NCBI GenBank assembly: GCA_028818855.1
Contig: JAPPMY010000056.1
Location: 1 to 64,000, forward strand
Length of the DNA: 64,000 nucleotides
Source of the DNA: Rhodospirillales bacterium
GTDB taxonomy: Bacteria; Pseudomonadota; Alphaproteobacteria; UBA828
Direction: 5' to 3'
Part shown: positions 1 through 8,623 of the stretch, piece after piece
Position numbering within the stretch: position 1 is the first letter of the stretch
Layout of the letters: every line of letters begins with the position of its first letter
The notes under the pieces: generated by a model
Told to the model about the DNA's origin: nothing
Databases searched by the model: none
The model's input: only the letters and a program-made list of their open reading frames with translations
Program-made: the position numbers and the translations under genes

Positions 1-2
1 TC

Positions 3-260
3 AAGGCGGTGCTGATCCTCCTGCTGGCCTATCTCGCGAGCCCCGTCGACCTGATCCCCGACGTGATCCCCGTGCTCGGGATGCTTGATGATCTCGCGGT
101 GGCTGCGGTTGCGCTCTGGCTCGCCTATCGCCTCACGCCCCGCCACGTCATGGAGGAATGCCGGGCCAAGGCGAGCGAGGCGGCCTCAGGGAAGGAAGGC
201 TGGGTCTCGAAGCTTTGGCGCATGATCGCGGGGGATGGCCGCCATCATCCAAGACAGTGA
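3..260 (+). CDS. DUF1232/YkvA-family small membrane protein (5' partial at window edge)
   Basis: Frame open to left edge; SPVDLIPDVIPVLGMLDDLAV is the typical DUF1232 motif. Confidence 0.8.
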   Translation, partial: KAVLILLLAYLASPVDLIPDVIPVLGMLDDLAVAAVALWLAYRLTPRHVMEECRAKASEAASGKEGWVSKLWRMIAGDGRHHPRQ

Positions 261-334
261 TGGTGAAGGCAGAAGCGGGGGATTATCGAGGCTGCCCTGC
301 CCTGTGAAATGGCGCCGAAGCTGAACGTCCCCCT

Positions 335-1144
335 TTACCCCGCTGATCCAAAATCAGCAGGATCAGCTTGCGGGCAATTTTGAACTTCAAAGTGTTTGCT
401 ACTCAAGCCGCTGTCTCGGACGACGTCTTTATTGAGAAATACGCCCTTCGGGTGGAGTCTCACCGCGAAGAACATCTTCTCTCCGGAAACAAATATTTCC
501 CCATTTTCCCCCTCAACCAAGTTGAATTTCGTTGAAACTTTAGATATGACTTGACTTATGATTTCTGCAGATATGTCTTCCTTATATTCAACTTTGTATT
601 CCAGGTCGCCTTCTATTGCCGCTCTTGTCTGGCAAACAAACTCTCCGTCCATGATACGTTCAGTCACTTCATCTCCACAGGACTTGTCCTGGAGAGCGGC
701 CATCTTTATTTCTCGTAGTTTGGCGTCTGATATTAGTAAAACTCGAGGATTTTTGATTTCAGAAGAGAACTCCTTTAGGACACTTTTGTTTCCTTCTGTT
801 GTAAAGAAACTCTTGATGATGCCCTCTATACTCAGTTTTGCATCTTGATACTCGCTGATCTCAGTATGGGGAACCGGTGATTCCTCGGCTGCAGCCATTA
901 TTACTTCTCGGTCGACATCGCAGGTCGGGTGAAGCATCACCCGCCCATCGTCCGTAAATTTGACGGAGTTGATTGTGCCCGGAAGGTGAAGCGCAGTGGG
1001 TGGGACAATCGAATAATAGCCAATGCTAGCGGTCTTTTGAGTGACCGGATCCGGCTCATCCTCACTGTGGAGGAAGTATCCGACCCCCGCGGCTATCACC
1101 ACCATAGCTATCAGCAGACCGCGGTAATGCTCCTTCCTGAACAT
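335..1144 (-). CDS. Hypothetical protein with N-terminal transmembrane anchor
   Basis: 269-aa ORF; LLIAMVVIAAGVGYFL anchor; AT-richer than neighbours; no family recognised. Confidence 0.6.
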   Translation of the reverse strand: MFRKEHYRGLLIAMVVIAAGVGYFLHSEDEPDPVTQKTASIGYYSIVPPTALHLPGTINSVKFTDDGRVMLHPTCDVDREVIMAAAEESPVPHTEISEYQDAKLSIEGIIKSFFTTEGNKSVLKEFSSEIKNPRVLLISDAKLREIKMAALQDKSCGDEVTERIMDGEFVCQTRAAIEGDLEYKVEYKEDISAEIISQVISKVSTKFNLVEGENGEIFVSGEKMFFAVRLHPKGVFLNKDVVRDSGLSSKHFEVQNCPQADPADFGSAG

Positions 1145-1218
1145 ATCCGCCTCTGGCGGCTACGCCGAGACGCGGGCAGCGTAGCCTCAGTAGTTTTGTC
1201 CCGACTTCAGACCTGAGC

Positions 1219-1347
1219 TTAACAACAGAACTGACCGTTATCGCCGCACGCTACGTAGCCTTGGGGACAAGCGAGGACAGCGCTCGGTGCCCACGTGGCC
1301 CCCGCAATTGCCGCTGTCAGAAGCGCTATTGCGAGCCAAGCTCTCAT
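1219..1347 (-). CDS. Small exported Cys-rich peptide (42 aa), not in supplied ORF track
   Basis: Hand translation: MRAWLAIALLTAAIAGATWAPSAVLACPQGYVACGDNGQFCC*; AGGAGG 5 nt upstream of ATG; signal-peptide-like N-terminus. Confidence 0.6.
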   Translation of the reverse strand: MRAWLAIALLTAAIAGATWAPSAVLACPQGYVACGDNGQFCC

Positions 1348-1393
1348 GTCAGCCTCCTACACAATCTCATGCCGCATGGATGAAATGTCTTAT

Positions 1394-1405
1394 TTGATAT
1401 ATCAA
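1394..1405. promoter_or_regulatory. Perfect 12-bp palindrome TTGATATATCAA upstream of the small peptide gene (candidate operator)
   Basis: Self-complementary 12-mer in AT-rich intergenic DNA, 46 bp upstream of the ATG at 1347. Confidence 0.3.
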
Positions 1406-1658
1406 TTCAGGATAACTGGTCGGCGTCAACGACTAAATTTTGGTCATTGGATCGATTGAGGTGTGATCCCGGCGTTGGCGCCGGGATCCGGTGCGGCGCC
1501 GGACGCCGCTTTCCTGTGTGCCGGCCCCGCGTGCCGTGATGCTGTCCTGGGATTTCCTTGCCTGATGCCGGACCATCGGGCAGATTGCCGCCGGTTCCGT
1601 CGGCCGTTCTGCCTCTTGCGGCTGAGGGAAAGGCGGGACGCGCGTTAGGGAGGAAAGG

Positions 1659-2087
1659 ATGCGACCGAATATCCCCGAAGAGACCGGCATTCAGCTCGAT
1701 CAGGGCCGGGCCTCGACCGATGACTTCATCACGCGCACCTATGTGCTGCCGCTGCTCTCCGACCCGGAGACGCGGGCGCGGCTGATCGAAGAGCACCGCA
1801 ACAACCCGGTCGGCAAGCCCGGCAAGGCGGGCAAGGCCGGCGTCGGCCACAGCCCCGATCTCATCACGGTGATCGACAAGCTGCGGCGCGCGCCGATGAC
1901 CGGCAAGTACGTGCGGATCTGCACCAGGCCCCACGAGGAATACCGCATCGGCATCACCTCCGGCGTGCGCGGGGAGCCGGTCAAGATCCTGGAGGACGAG
2001 GCGTATCCGAGCGAGGACGCGTGCGAGCACGCGATCTTCGTAAAGCGCGTGCATGATCTGCTCGCGCTCTACGGCTATGGCTCGTAG
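1659..2087 (+). CDS. dmfA1: N,N-dimethylformamidase small (alpha) subunit-like
   Basis: EEHRNNPVG...GKYVRICTRPHEEYRIGITS...EDACEHAIFVKRVHDL resembles the DMFase alpha subunit as recalled; directly precedes the large subunit; good SD GGGAGGAAAGG. Confidence 0.75.
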   Translation: MRPNIPEETGIQLDQGRASTDDFITRTYVLPLLSDPETRARLIEEHRNNPVGKPGKAGKAGVGHSPDLITVIDKLRRAPMTGKYVRICTRPHEEYRIGITSGVRGEPVKILEDEAYPSEDACEHAIFVKRVHDLLALYGYGS

Positions 2088-2131
2088 ACGCCCCCTCTGA
2101 ATTCGACGAACACACGGTTGGGAGACACGAC

Positions 2132-4480
2132 ATGCTGCGGATCACCGGATACAGCGACTGCTACTCGATCCGTCCGGGCGATGACATCACGTTCTATGTG
2201 AACTCCGAGAAGGGCGAAGACTACGAGGCCAAGCTCGTCCGCCTGATACACGGCGACACCAACCCCGACGGGCCGGGCTACAAGGAAGAAGAGATCGACG
2301 CGCCGTTCGACGGCAACCACACGGGGCGCAACCAGAAGATCCACGGCGGCTCCTACGTGGTCGTGCCGCACGACGAGCGCATGTCCGTCTCGAGCTTCAC
2401 CATCCAGGCATTCATCTTCCCGACGACGCCGACCAAGGGCCGCCAGGGCATCCTGACCAAGTGGGTGAACGACACCGGCTACGGGCTCTTCGTCGACGAC
2501 GACGGCAGCCTCGCGTTCTGCATCGGCGACGGCAACCACGTGCACAAGATCTCGAGCGGCAAGCCGCTGCTGCGGAAGGTCTGGTACCTTGCGGCCGCCT
2601 CCTACGATGCGGACACCGGCGAGATTCGCCTCTACCAGGAGCCGGTGGTGACGTCCGCCAACGGCGGCCTCGGCATGGCGCTGCTGCATCCGGCTGAGGA
2701 GACGACGAACCAGGTTTCCGGCAGCTCCGATGTCGCGCCCGGCGCCAACGACGCGCCTTTCCTGATGGCGGCCTCGACCCGGGTCTCGGATTCCGGCCGC
2801 TCCATCTGCGGCGCCCACTACAAGGAGGCGCTGACGCCGGTGGCGCTGCCGGAGCAGTGCGATACCTACAACGGCAAGATCGACCGCCCCCGGCTCACCG
2901 CCGTAGCGCTCGGCAAGCACGAGATCGATGCGCTCGCCCGCGGCTTCAAGGGCTGCCCGGCCGATCTGCGGCGCGTCGTGGTCGGCGCCTGGGACTTCCA
3001 GGCCAACATCACGAAGAACATCGCCTCCACCTACATCGTCGACACCTCGCCCAACGTGCTGAACGGCCACGCGATCAACCTGCCGGCCCGCGGCATGACC
3101 GGCTACAACTGGACGGCGGACGAGATCGTCTACCACCACGCGCCGGAGGAATACGGCGCGATCCACTTCCACGACGACGACATCGACGACGCCAGGTGGG
3201 ACGCGGACTTCTCCTTCACCGCGCCGGACGGGCTGAAGAGCGGCTTCTATGCCGCGCGGCTCCGCATCGGCGGCGAGGAATCGTCGGCGACGGAGGACTA
3301 CATCCCCTTCGTCGTGCGCCCGCCCAAGGATCAGCCGTCGGCGCAAGTCGCGGTCATCATCCCGACCAACAGCTACCTCGCCTACTCCAACGACAACCTG
3401 GCGACCAACTCGGTGGTGGCGCAGCTTCTCGCCGGCAAGGTGCCGCTCATGCAGGCCTCCGACCTCTACCTCAACGAGCACCGGGAGTACGGGCTCTCCA
3501 CCTATTCGCTGCACTCGGACGGCAGCGGCGTCTGCTATTCGTCGCGGCTCCGCCCGATCCTCAACATGCGGCCCAAGTACCGGCACTGGCTCTCGCCCTC
3601 GCTCTGGCAGCTCAACGGCGACCTGCACCTCACCGACTGGCTGGAGGCCGTGGGCTTCGACTACGACCTGCACACCGACGAGGACCTGGACCGCGAGGGC
3701 GTGGCGCTGCTGAACCAGTACCGCGTCGTGCTCACGGGCTCGCATCCGGAGTATTCGTCCGAAGCGATGATCGACGCCTACGAGGCCTACCAGCACCAGG
3801 GCGGGCGCTGGCTCTACCTCGGCGCCGACGGGTTCTACTGGTGCAGCCAGTACCACCCGGACAACGGCAACATCATCGAGGTCCGCAAGGGCGAAGCGGG
3901 GACGCGCGCCTGGACCGCCAACCCCGGCGAGTACAACAACGCCTTCGACGGCAAGTACGGCGGCATGTGGCGGGCGCGGGGGCGCATCCCGAGCAAGGTC
4001 TGCGGCCTCACCTTCACGGCCTACGGCTTCGACGTGTCCTCCTACTACCGGCGCGAGCCCGACAGCTTCCGCACCGAGTGCGAGTGGATCTTCGAGGGCA
4101 TCGGCGATGACGAGATCATCGGCGACTTCGGGCTGGTGGGCGGCGGCGCCGCGGGGCTGGAGCTCGACCGCTACGACCTCGAGTTCGGCACGCCGCACAA
4201 GGGCTATCTGCTCGCGCGCTCCGAGGGCCACACCGACTTGATGCTCCAGGTCAACGAGGAGATCCACTTCGCCTGCCGCGGCTACTACGGCGGCGGCCAC
4301 GAGAACCCGCAGGTCCGGGCCGACATGATCTATTACAAGACGCCCAACGACGGGGCGGTGTTCGGGCCCGGCTCGCTGGTTTGGTGCGGCAGCCTTTCGC
4401 ACAACGACTACGACAACAACGTCTCCAAGATCATGAAGAACGTGATCGACGGCTTCCTCAAGGACGGCCCGCTGCCGTAA
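2132..4480 (+). CDS. dmfA2: N,N-dimethylformamidase large (beta) subunit-like
   Basis: 782 aa; LRITGYSDCYSIRPGDDITFYVNSE start, concanavalin-like insert, C-terminal domain typical of DMFase beta. Confidence 0.85.
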   Translation: MLRITGYSDCYSIRPGDDITFYVNSEKGEDYEAKLVRLIHGDTNPDGPGYKEEEIDAPFDGNHTGRNQKIHGGSYVVVPHDERMSVSSFTIQAFIFPTTPTKGRQGILTKWVNDTGYGLFVDDDGSLAFCIGDGNHVHKISSGKPLLRKVWYLAAASYDADTGEIRLYQEPVVTSANGGLGMALLHPAEETTNQVSGSSDVAPGANDAPFLMAASTRVSDSGRSICGAHYKEALTPVALPEQCDTYNGKIDRPRLTAVALGKHEIDALARGFKGCPADLRRVVVGAWDFQANITKNIASTYIVDTSPNVLNGHAINLPARGMTGYNWTADEIVYHHAPEEYGAIHFHDDDIDDARWDADFSFTAPDGLKSGFYAARLRIGGEESSATEDYIPFVVRPPKDQPSAQVAVIIPTNSYLAYSNDNLATNSVVAQLLAGKVPLMQASDLYLNEHREYGLSTYSLHSDGSGVCYSSRLRPILNMRPKYRHWLSPSLWQLNGDLHLTDWLEAVGFDYDLHTDEDLDREGVALLNQYRVVLTGSHPEYSSEAMIDAYEAYQHQGGRWLYLGADGFYWCSQYHPDNGNIIEVRKGEAGTRAWTANPGEYNNAFDGKYGGMWRARGRIPSKVCGLTFTAYGFDVSSYYRREPDSFRTECEWIFEGIGDDEIIGDFGLVGGGAAGLELDRYDLEFGTPHKGYLLARSEGHTDLMLQVNEEIHFACRGYYGGGHENPQVRADMIYYKTPNDGAVFGPGSLVWCGSLSHNDYDNNVSKIMKNVIDGFLKDGPLP

Positions 4481-4547
4481 GGCGGAGGAGACGATACCGG
4501 TCGCGGCCGCGCAGGCCTGCGACAGTCCGGGCGGGGAGAGACTGCGG

Positions 4548-4934
4548 ATGAGCATTTCGGACAAGAGCCGCAGCTCTCTCATGCCCATGATCATGCCGCC
4601 GCCCGGCAAGAAGATGCTGCCCACTCGCGCGCAGGCGACCGCGCTGGAGGAGGCGCTGCTCGGCAACCTCGACCCCGACAAGCTGAACGACCTCTCCGAG
4701 ATCCTGTTCGCGCTGAACGCCCACAAGTTGGGCCCCATTCCGGGCTTCTACGTCGTGGTCTGCACCAAGACGGACGAGGAGTGGTGCGTGGGCCAGCTCG
4801 CCGCCGACCGCGCGAAGCCGCTGATCATGTTCGAGGACATGCGCTTCGATAGGCCCGAAGCCGCGCTCGCGGCCGCCGAGAAGCTGAAGGCCGAGGACGA
4901 CGCAGCGGGCCGGAGCCCCATCGTCACCGGCTGA
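4548..4934 (+). CDS. Hypothetical protein; C-terminal half resembles DMFase small subunit
   Basis: Same strand, 67 bp after dmfA2; GFYVVVCTKTDEEWCVG...PLIMFEDMRF aligns to GKYVRICTRPHEEYRIG...PVKILEDEAY of dmfA1. Confidence 0.6.
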   Translation: MSISDKSRSSLMPMIMPPPGKKMLPTRAQATALEEALLGNLDPDKLNDLSEILFALNAHKLGPIPGFYVVVCTKTDEEWCVGQLAADRAKPLIMFEDMRFDRPEAALAAAEKLKAEDDAAGRSPIVTG

Positions 4935-4963
4935 TGCGGCGCCGGCTCCATCCGGCGCGGTAA

Positions 4964-5176
4964 TCACAGATCGTCAGGCGACAATCCCGTTCGCTTCGCA
5001 ATGCGGGCCAGCATGCGCGGCCCGATCTCTTCCTTGTCATGGAACGCAAAGACGAAGTCAGGATAGCCGTCTCTCGACAGGGTCCGGTGCGACCCCGACG
5101 TGCGCTTGATCTTCCAACCGATGCGCTCTAAAGCGGTGAGCACGCGGCGCGCTCGTGCGCTGCCCCATCGGCTCAT
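4964..5176 (-). CDS. hicA: HicA-family type II toxin (mRNA interferase)
   Basis: 70 aa; ALERIGWKIKRTSGSHRTLSRDG motif; ATGA overlap with hicB. Confidence 0.85.
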   Translation of the reverse strand: MSRWGSARARRVLTALERIGWKIKRTSGSHRTLSRDGYPDFVFAFHDKEEIGPRMLARIAKRTGLSPDDL

Positions 5177-5379
5177 GCGGCGGCGAAGGTGATCCTGATC
5201 GGCTCGACAGGCTGCTCTCCCGCCTCGATCCTCTCGGCGAGAACCCGGAGCGCGAGGGCCTCGACCCTGGCGATCGCCTCGCTCCGGCTCGTCCCGTACG
5301 TCATCGCGCCCGGGATCTCGGCGATCTCCGCGATCCAGCGTCCGTCCTCTTCCCGCTCGACCTCTATCGTGAACCGCAT
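5173..5379 (-). CDS. hicB: HicB-family antitoxin
   Basis: MRFTIEVEREEDGRWIAEIAEIPGAMTYGTSRSEAIARVEALALRVLAE; directly upstream of hicA. Confidence 0.85.
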   Translation of the reverse strand: MRFTIEVEREEDGRWIAEIAEIPGAMTYGTSRSEAIARVEALALRVLAERIEAGEQPVEPIRITFAAA

Positions 5380-5535
5380 CCGCCTGTCGCCTGCTCGTGG
5401 AGGGTCCGCTGCCAAGTCCGCGGGCCGCTCTCGAACCGGAGTGTCACCGAGCGCAGGCAGGTTGTCCAGCCGCGGGCCGGAGCCCCATCGTCAGCGGCCG
5501 ATGCGGGAAGGCCCGGCTCGACCGCCCGGTCGCCC

Positions 5536-6315
5536 ATGAGCGCGGGGACGCGACTCGCCAGCCTGCCGATGTACTGCGAGGCCGAGATTCGCCCGGCGAC
5601 GGAGCGCTGGTGGGCGGGCCTCGCCCGGCACCTGCGGGAGCAGGGCGTGCAGGGTGTCCCGGATGCGCTCACGTGGCCGGACGACTACCACGGGCATTGG
5701 CGCTCGCCCGGGCTGCTCTTCAGCCAGACTTGCGGCTATCCCTTCGTCAACGTCCTGGGGCCGGCGGTGAAGCTCGTTGCGACGCCCAGCTACGACGCGC
5801 CGGGATGCGCCGCCGCCGCGTACGCCGCGCACGTCATCGTCCGCGAGGATGCGGGCGCGCGCTCCGTCGCCGACCTGCGGGGCAGCCGGCTCGCAGCCAA
5901 CGGCACGGGCTCCTATTCCGGCTACCACGTCTGGCGGCACATGCTGCCCGCAGGCGAGGACCCGCCCTCCTTCTTCGGAGTGATCGCCGCCTCCGGCTCC
6001 CATCGCGCCAGCATCCGCCTCGTCGCGGCCGGGGAGGCGGACGCCTGCGCGGTCGACTGCGTCACCCATGCCCTGATCGCCGACCGGGCCGCCGACGAGC
6101 TGCGCGGCACCCGCATTCTGACCACGTCTCCGACTGCGCCGGGGATGCCCTACGTCACCGGGGCTGCGACATCGGACGAGGACATCGCAAGAATGCGCGA
6201 GGGACTGCGCGCCGCCCTCGCGGACCCGTCGCTCGCGCCCGACCGCCACGTGCTGCACCTCACCGGCATAAGCGTGCGGACGGACGAAGATTACGTGAAC
6301 GCGTTTCGAGATTAG
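5536..6315 (+). CDS. PhnD-like (phosphate/phosphonate-type) substrate-binding domain protein, no signal peptide
   Basis: LFSQTCGYPFV...VADLRGSRLAANGTGSYSGYHVWRHML...AGEADACAVDCVTHALI; internal start MSAGTRLASLPMY. Confidence 0.7.
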   Translation: MSAGTRLASLPMYCEAEIRPATERWWAGLARHLREQGVQGVPDALTWPDDYHGHWRSPGLLFSQTCGYPFVNVLGPAVKLVATPSYDAPGCAAAAYAAHVIVREDAGARSVADLRGSRLAANGTGSYSGYHVWRHMLPAGEDPPSFFGVIAASGSHRASIRLVAAGEADACAVDCVTHALIADRAADELRGTRILTTSPTAPGMPYVTGAATSDEDIARMREGLRAALADPSLAPDRHVLHLTGISVRTDEDYVNAFRD

Positions 6316-7034
6316 CGCGGGTCGGAGACGGCGCGGCCGCTTGCGGGGCGCTCGCGCATGTGGCCGGAGAGGCGGTGCTCGATGAAGCGCGAGAGCAGGA
6401 TGAAGAAGTAGCTCATCACGAGGTACATCAGGCCGGCGGTGATGTAGAGCTTGTAGGGCTCGAAGCTGCGGGCGACGATGATGCGGGCGACCCCCGTGAG
6501 GTCCAGCAGCGTGATGATCGAGACCAGCGAGGTCGCCTGCAGCAGGAACACCACCTCGTTGGTGTAGGCCGGCAGGGCGATGCGGAAGGCCTTGGGCAGC
6601 ACGATGCGGCGGTAGAGCAGGGTGCCCGAGTAGCCGAGCGCGCGCGCGGCCTCGATATCGCCGCGCGGCACGCCCTGGATCGCGCCCCGCAGGATCTCGG
6701 CGGTGTAGGCGGCGGTGTTGAGCGTCAGCGTGAGCACGGCGCAGAAGTAGGCCTCGCGGAACAGCACCCAAAGCCCGATGGAATCGAGGAAGGGCCGGAA
6801 CTGGCCGGAGCCGTAGTAGACCAGGAAGAGCTGCACCAGCAGCGGGGTGCCGCGGAAGTAGAGGATGTAGCCGTAGACCGGCATCCACAGCAGCGGGTTG
6901 GACGAGAGCCGCATGATCGCGAGCGGCACGGCGAGCGCAAGGCCGATCAGCACGCTGACGACCGTGATCTCCAGCGTGAGCGCAGCCCCGTCCAGCAGGC
7001 GGGGCAGGCTCTCCCAGATGATCGCGAGGTCCAT
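6312..7034 (-). CDS. hisM: Polar amino acid ABC transporter permease (HisM type)
   Basis: 241-codon ORF from MDLAIIWESLPRLLDGAALTLEITVVSVLIGL; EAARALGYSGTLLYRRIVLPKA loop. Confidence 0.85.
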   Translation of the reverse strand: MDLAIIWESLPRLLDGAALTLEITVVSVLIGLALAVPLAIMRLSSNPLLWMPVYGYILYFRGTPLLVQLFLVYYGSGQFRPFLDSIGLWVLFREAYFCAVLTLTLNTAAYTAEILRGAIQGVPRGDIEAARALGYSGTLLYRRIVLPKAFRIALPAYTNEVVFLLQATSLVSIITLLDLTGVARIIVARSFEPYKLYITAGLMYLVMSYFFILLSRFIEHRLSGHMRERPASGRAVSDPR

Positions 7035-7045
7035 CGCCCGCCGCC

Positions 7046-7735
7046 TCAGGCCCGGCGCACGCCGCGGTTGGCCCACACCTCGGCGCGCCGCTGCACCACC
7101 ATCGAGACGACGGTGATGCCGAGGTAGAAGAGCGAGGCCACGAAGAAGAAGGTGAACGGCAGCTTGGTCGCGCCCATGGCGATCTGGGCGTTGCGCATGA
7201 GCTCCGGGAGCTGGATCACCGAGATCAGCGCCGTGGCCTTGATCAGCACCATCCATACATTGCCGAGGCCGGGCAGCGCGAAGCGCCACATCTGCGGCAG
7301 CACGATGCGGCGGAAGGTCAGCGCGCGGCTCATGCCGATGGCGCGCGCCGCCTCGATCTGGCCGCGCGGCACGGCGAGGAAGGCGCCGCGGAACACCTCG
7401 GTCGCGAACGCGCCGTAGATGAAGCCGATGGTGATGACGCCGGCGACGAAGGGGTTGATGTCGATGATGATGTCGTGGCCCGCGCCCTCGGCGATGTCCT
7501 GGATCAGCGTCGGCACGCCGTAATAGACGAGCAGGATCAGCAGCAGCTCCGGCACGCCGCGGATGACGGTGGTATAGGTGCCCGCCGCCCAGCGGCCCGC
7601 GCGGCCCTGCGCGAGCTTGCCCCAGGCGCCGAGCAGGCCGAGGACGAGCGCCAGCGCCATGGCCCCGAGCCCCACCAGGATGGTGAGCTCCAGGCCCTGC
7701 CACAGCATCCAGCCGTAGCCCCGGAGGTCGAACAT
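7046..7735 (-). CDS. hisQ: Polar amino acid ABC transporter permease (HisQ type)
   Basis: EAARAIGMSRALTFRRIVLPQMWRFALPGLGN EAA loop; adjacent HisM/HisJ/HisP. Confidence 0.85.
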   Translation of the reverse strand: MFDLRGYGWMLWQGLELTILVGLGAMALALVLGLLGAWGKLAQGRAGRWAAGTYTTVIRGVPELLLILLVYYGVPTLIQDIAEGAGHDIIIDINPFVAGVITIGFIYGAFATEVFRGAFLAVPRGQIEAARAIGMSRALTFRRIVLPQMWRFALPGLGNVWMVLIKATALISVIQLPELMRNAQIAMGATKLPFTFFFVASLFYLGITVVSMVVQRRAEVWANRGVRRA

Positions 7736-7805
7736 CGGCCCGACCGGCTATCTCAAACGGGAGCGAGCGGCCCGGAGCGGCCGCCCGCCCATGCGTGCCA
7801 GGCGG

Positions 7806-8582
7806 TCAGTCGCCGTAGACGTCGAAATCGAAGTACTTGTCGTTGATCGTCTTGTAGGTGCCGTCGGCGCGGATGGCCGCGATGGCGCCGTTGAGCGCCT
7901 CGAGGAGTTCGGCCTCGCCCTTGCGCACCGCGATGCCGGCGCCGTCGCCGAACCACCGCGGATCGGTGAAGTCGGGCCCCACGAACTCCGCGTTCTCTCC
8001 GTCGGGCGTGTCGAGGAAGCCCCCCTGCAGGGCCATCGAATCCGCCAGCAGCAGGTCGACGCGGCCTGCGACGAAGTCGAGGTTGGCCTCGTCCTGGGTG
8101 GCGTAGGCCTTGATGGTGACGATGTCGCCGTAGTTGTCGCGCAGGAAGTTCTCGTGGATGGTCGCCCGCTGCACGCCGACGGCCAGGCCCTCCAGGCCCT
8201 CGTTCGTGATCTCGATGCCCGAGTCCTTCATGCGCACGAACTTGGCCGGCGTGGTGTAGTACTTGCCGGTGAAGTCGACCTTCTTCTTGCGCTCCTCGGT
8301 GATCGACATCGAGGCGACGATGGCGTCGTACTTCTTGGCGAGCAGGCCGGGGATGATGCCGTCCCAATCCTGCACCTCCCAGGTGCAGTCGAGCTTCGCC
8401 GCGGCGCAGAGCGCGTTGCCGATCTCGATGTCGAAGCCCTGGAGGTCGCCGTTCTCGTCGATCCAGTTGAAGGGCGGGTAGGCGCCCTCGGTGCCGAGGG
8501 TCACCTTCTTCATGTCTGCCGCGGCCGCGCCTGCGGCGAGCGCCAGCGCCGCGAACACCGCCACGAATGTGAGTCTCTTCAT
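7806..8582 (-). CDS. Polar amino acid ABC transporter substrate-binding protein (HisJ/ArgT-like)
   Basis: Signal peptide; LGTEGAYPPFNWIDENGDLQGFDIEIGNALC. Confidence 0.9.
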   Translation of the reverse strand: MKRLTFVAVFAALALAAGAAAADMKKVTLGTEGAYPPFNWIDENGDLQGFDIEIGNALCAAAKLDCTWEVQDWDGIIPGLLAKKYDAIVASMSITEERKKKVDFTGKYYTTPAKFVRMKDSGIEITNEGLEGLAVGVQRATIHENFLRDNYGDIVTIKAYATQDEANLDFVAGRVDLLLADSMALQGGFLDTPDGENAEFVGPDFTDPRWFGDGAGIAVRKGEAELLEALNGAIAAIRADGTYKTINDKYFDFDVYGD

Positions 8583-8623
8583 CTCTCCGTTCTCCTTCGC
8601 CGGTGGTGGGTGGTCTGCATGGT

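Noticed and set aside
1407-2054. 215-aa minus-strand ORF over dmfA1 region
   Set aside because: Antisense to dmfA1, no RBS or domain; conflicts with better-supported gene.
2075-4738. 887-aa minus-strand ORF opposite dmfA2
   Set aside because: Antisense shadow of the strongly supported dmfA2; composition is V/A/R/G-rich with no domain, as expected in high-GC DNA.
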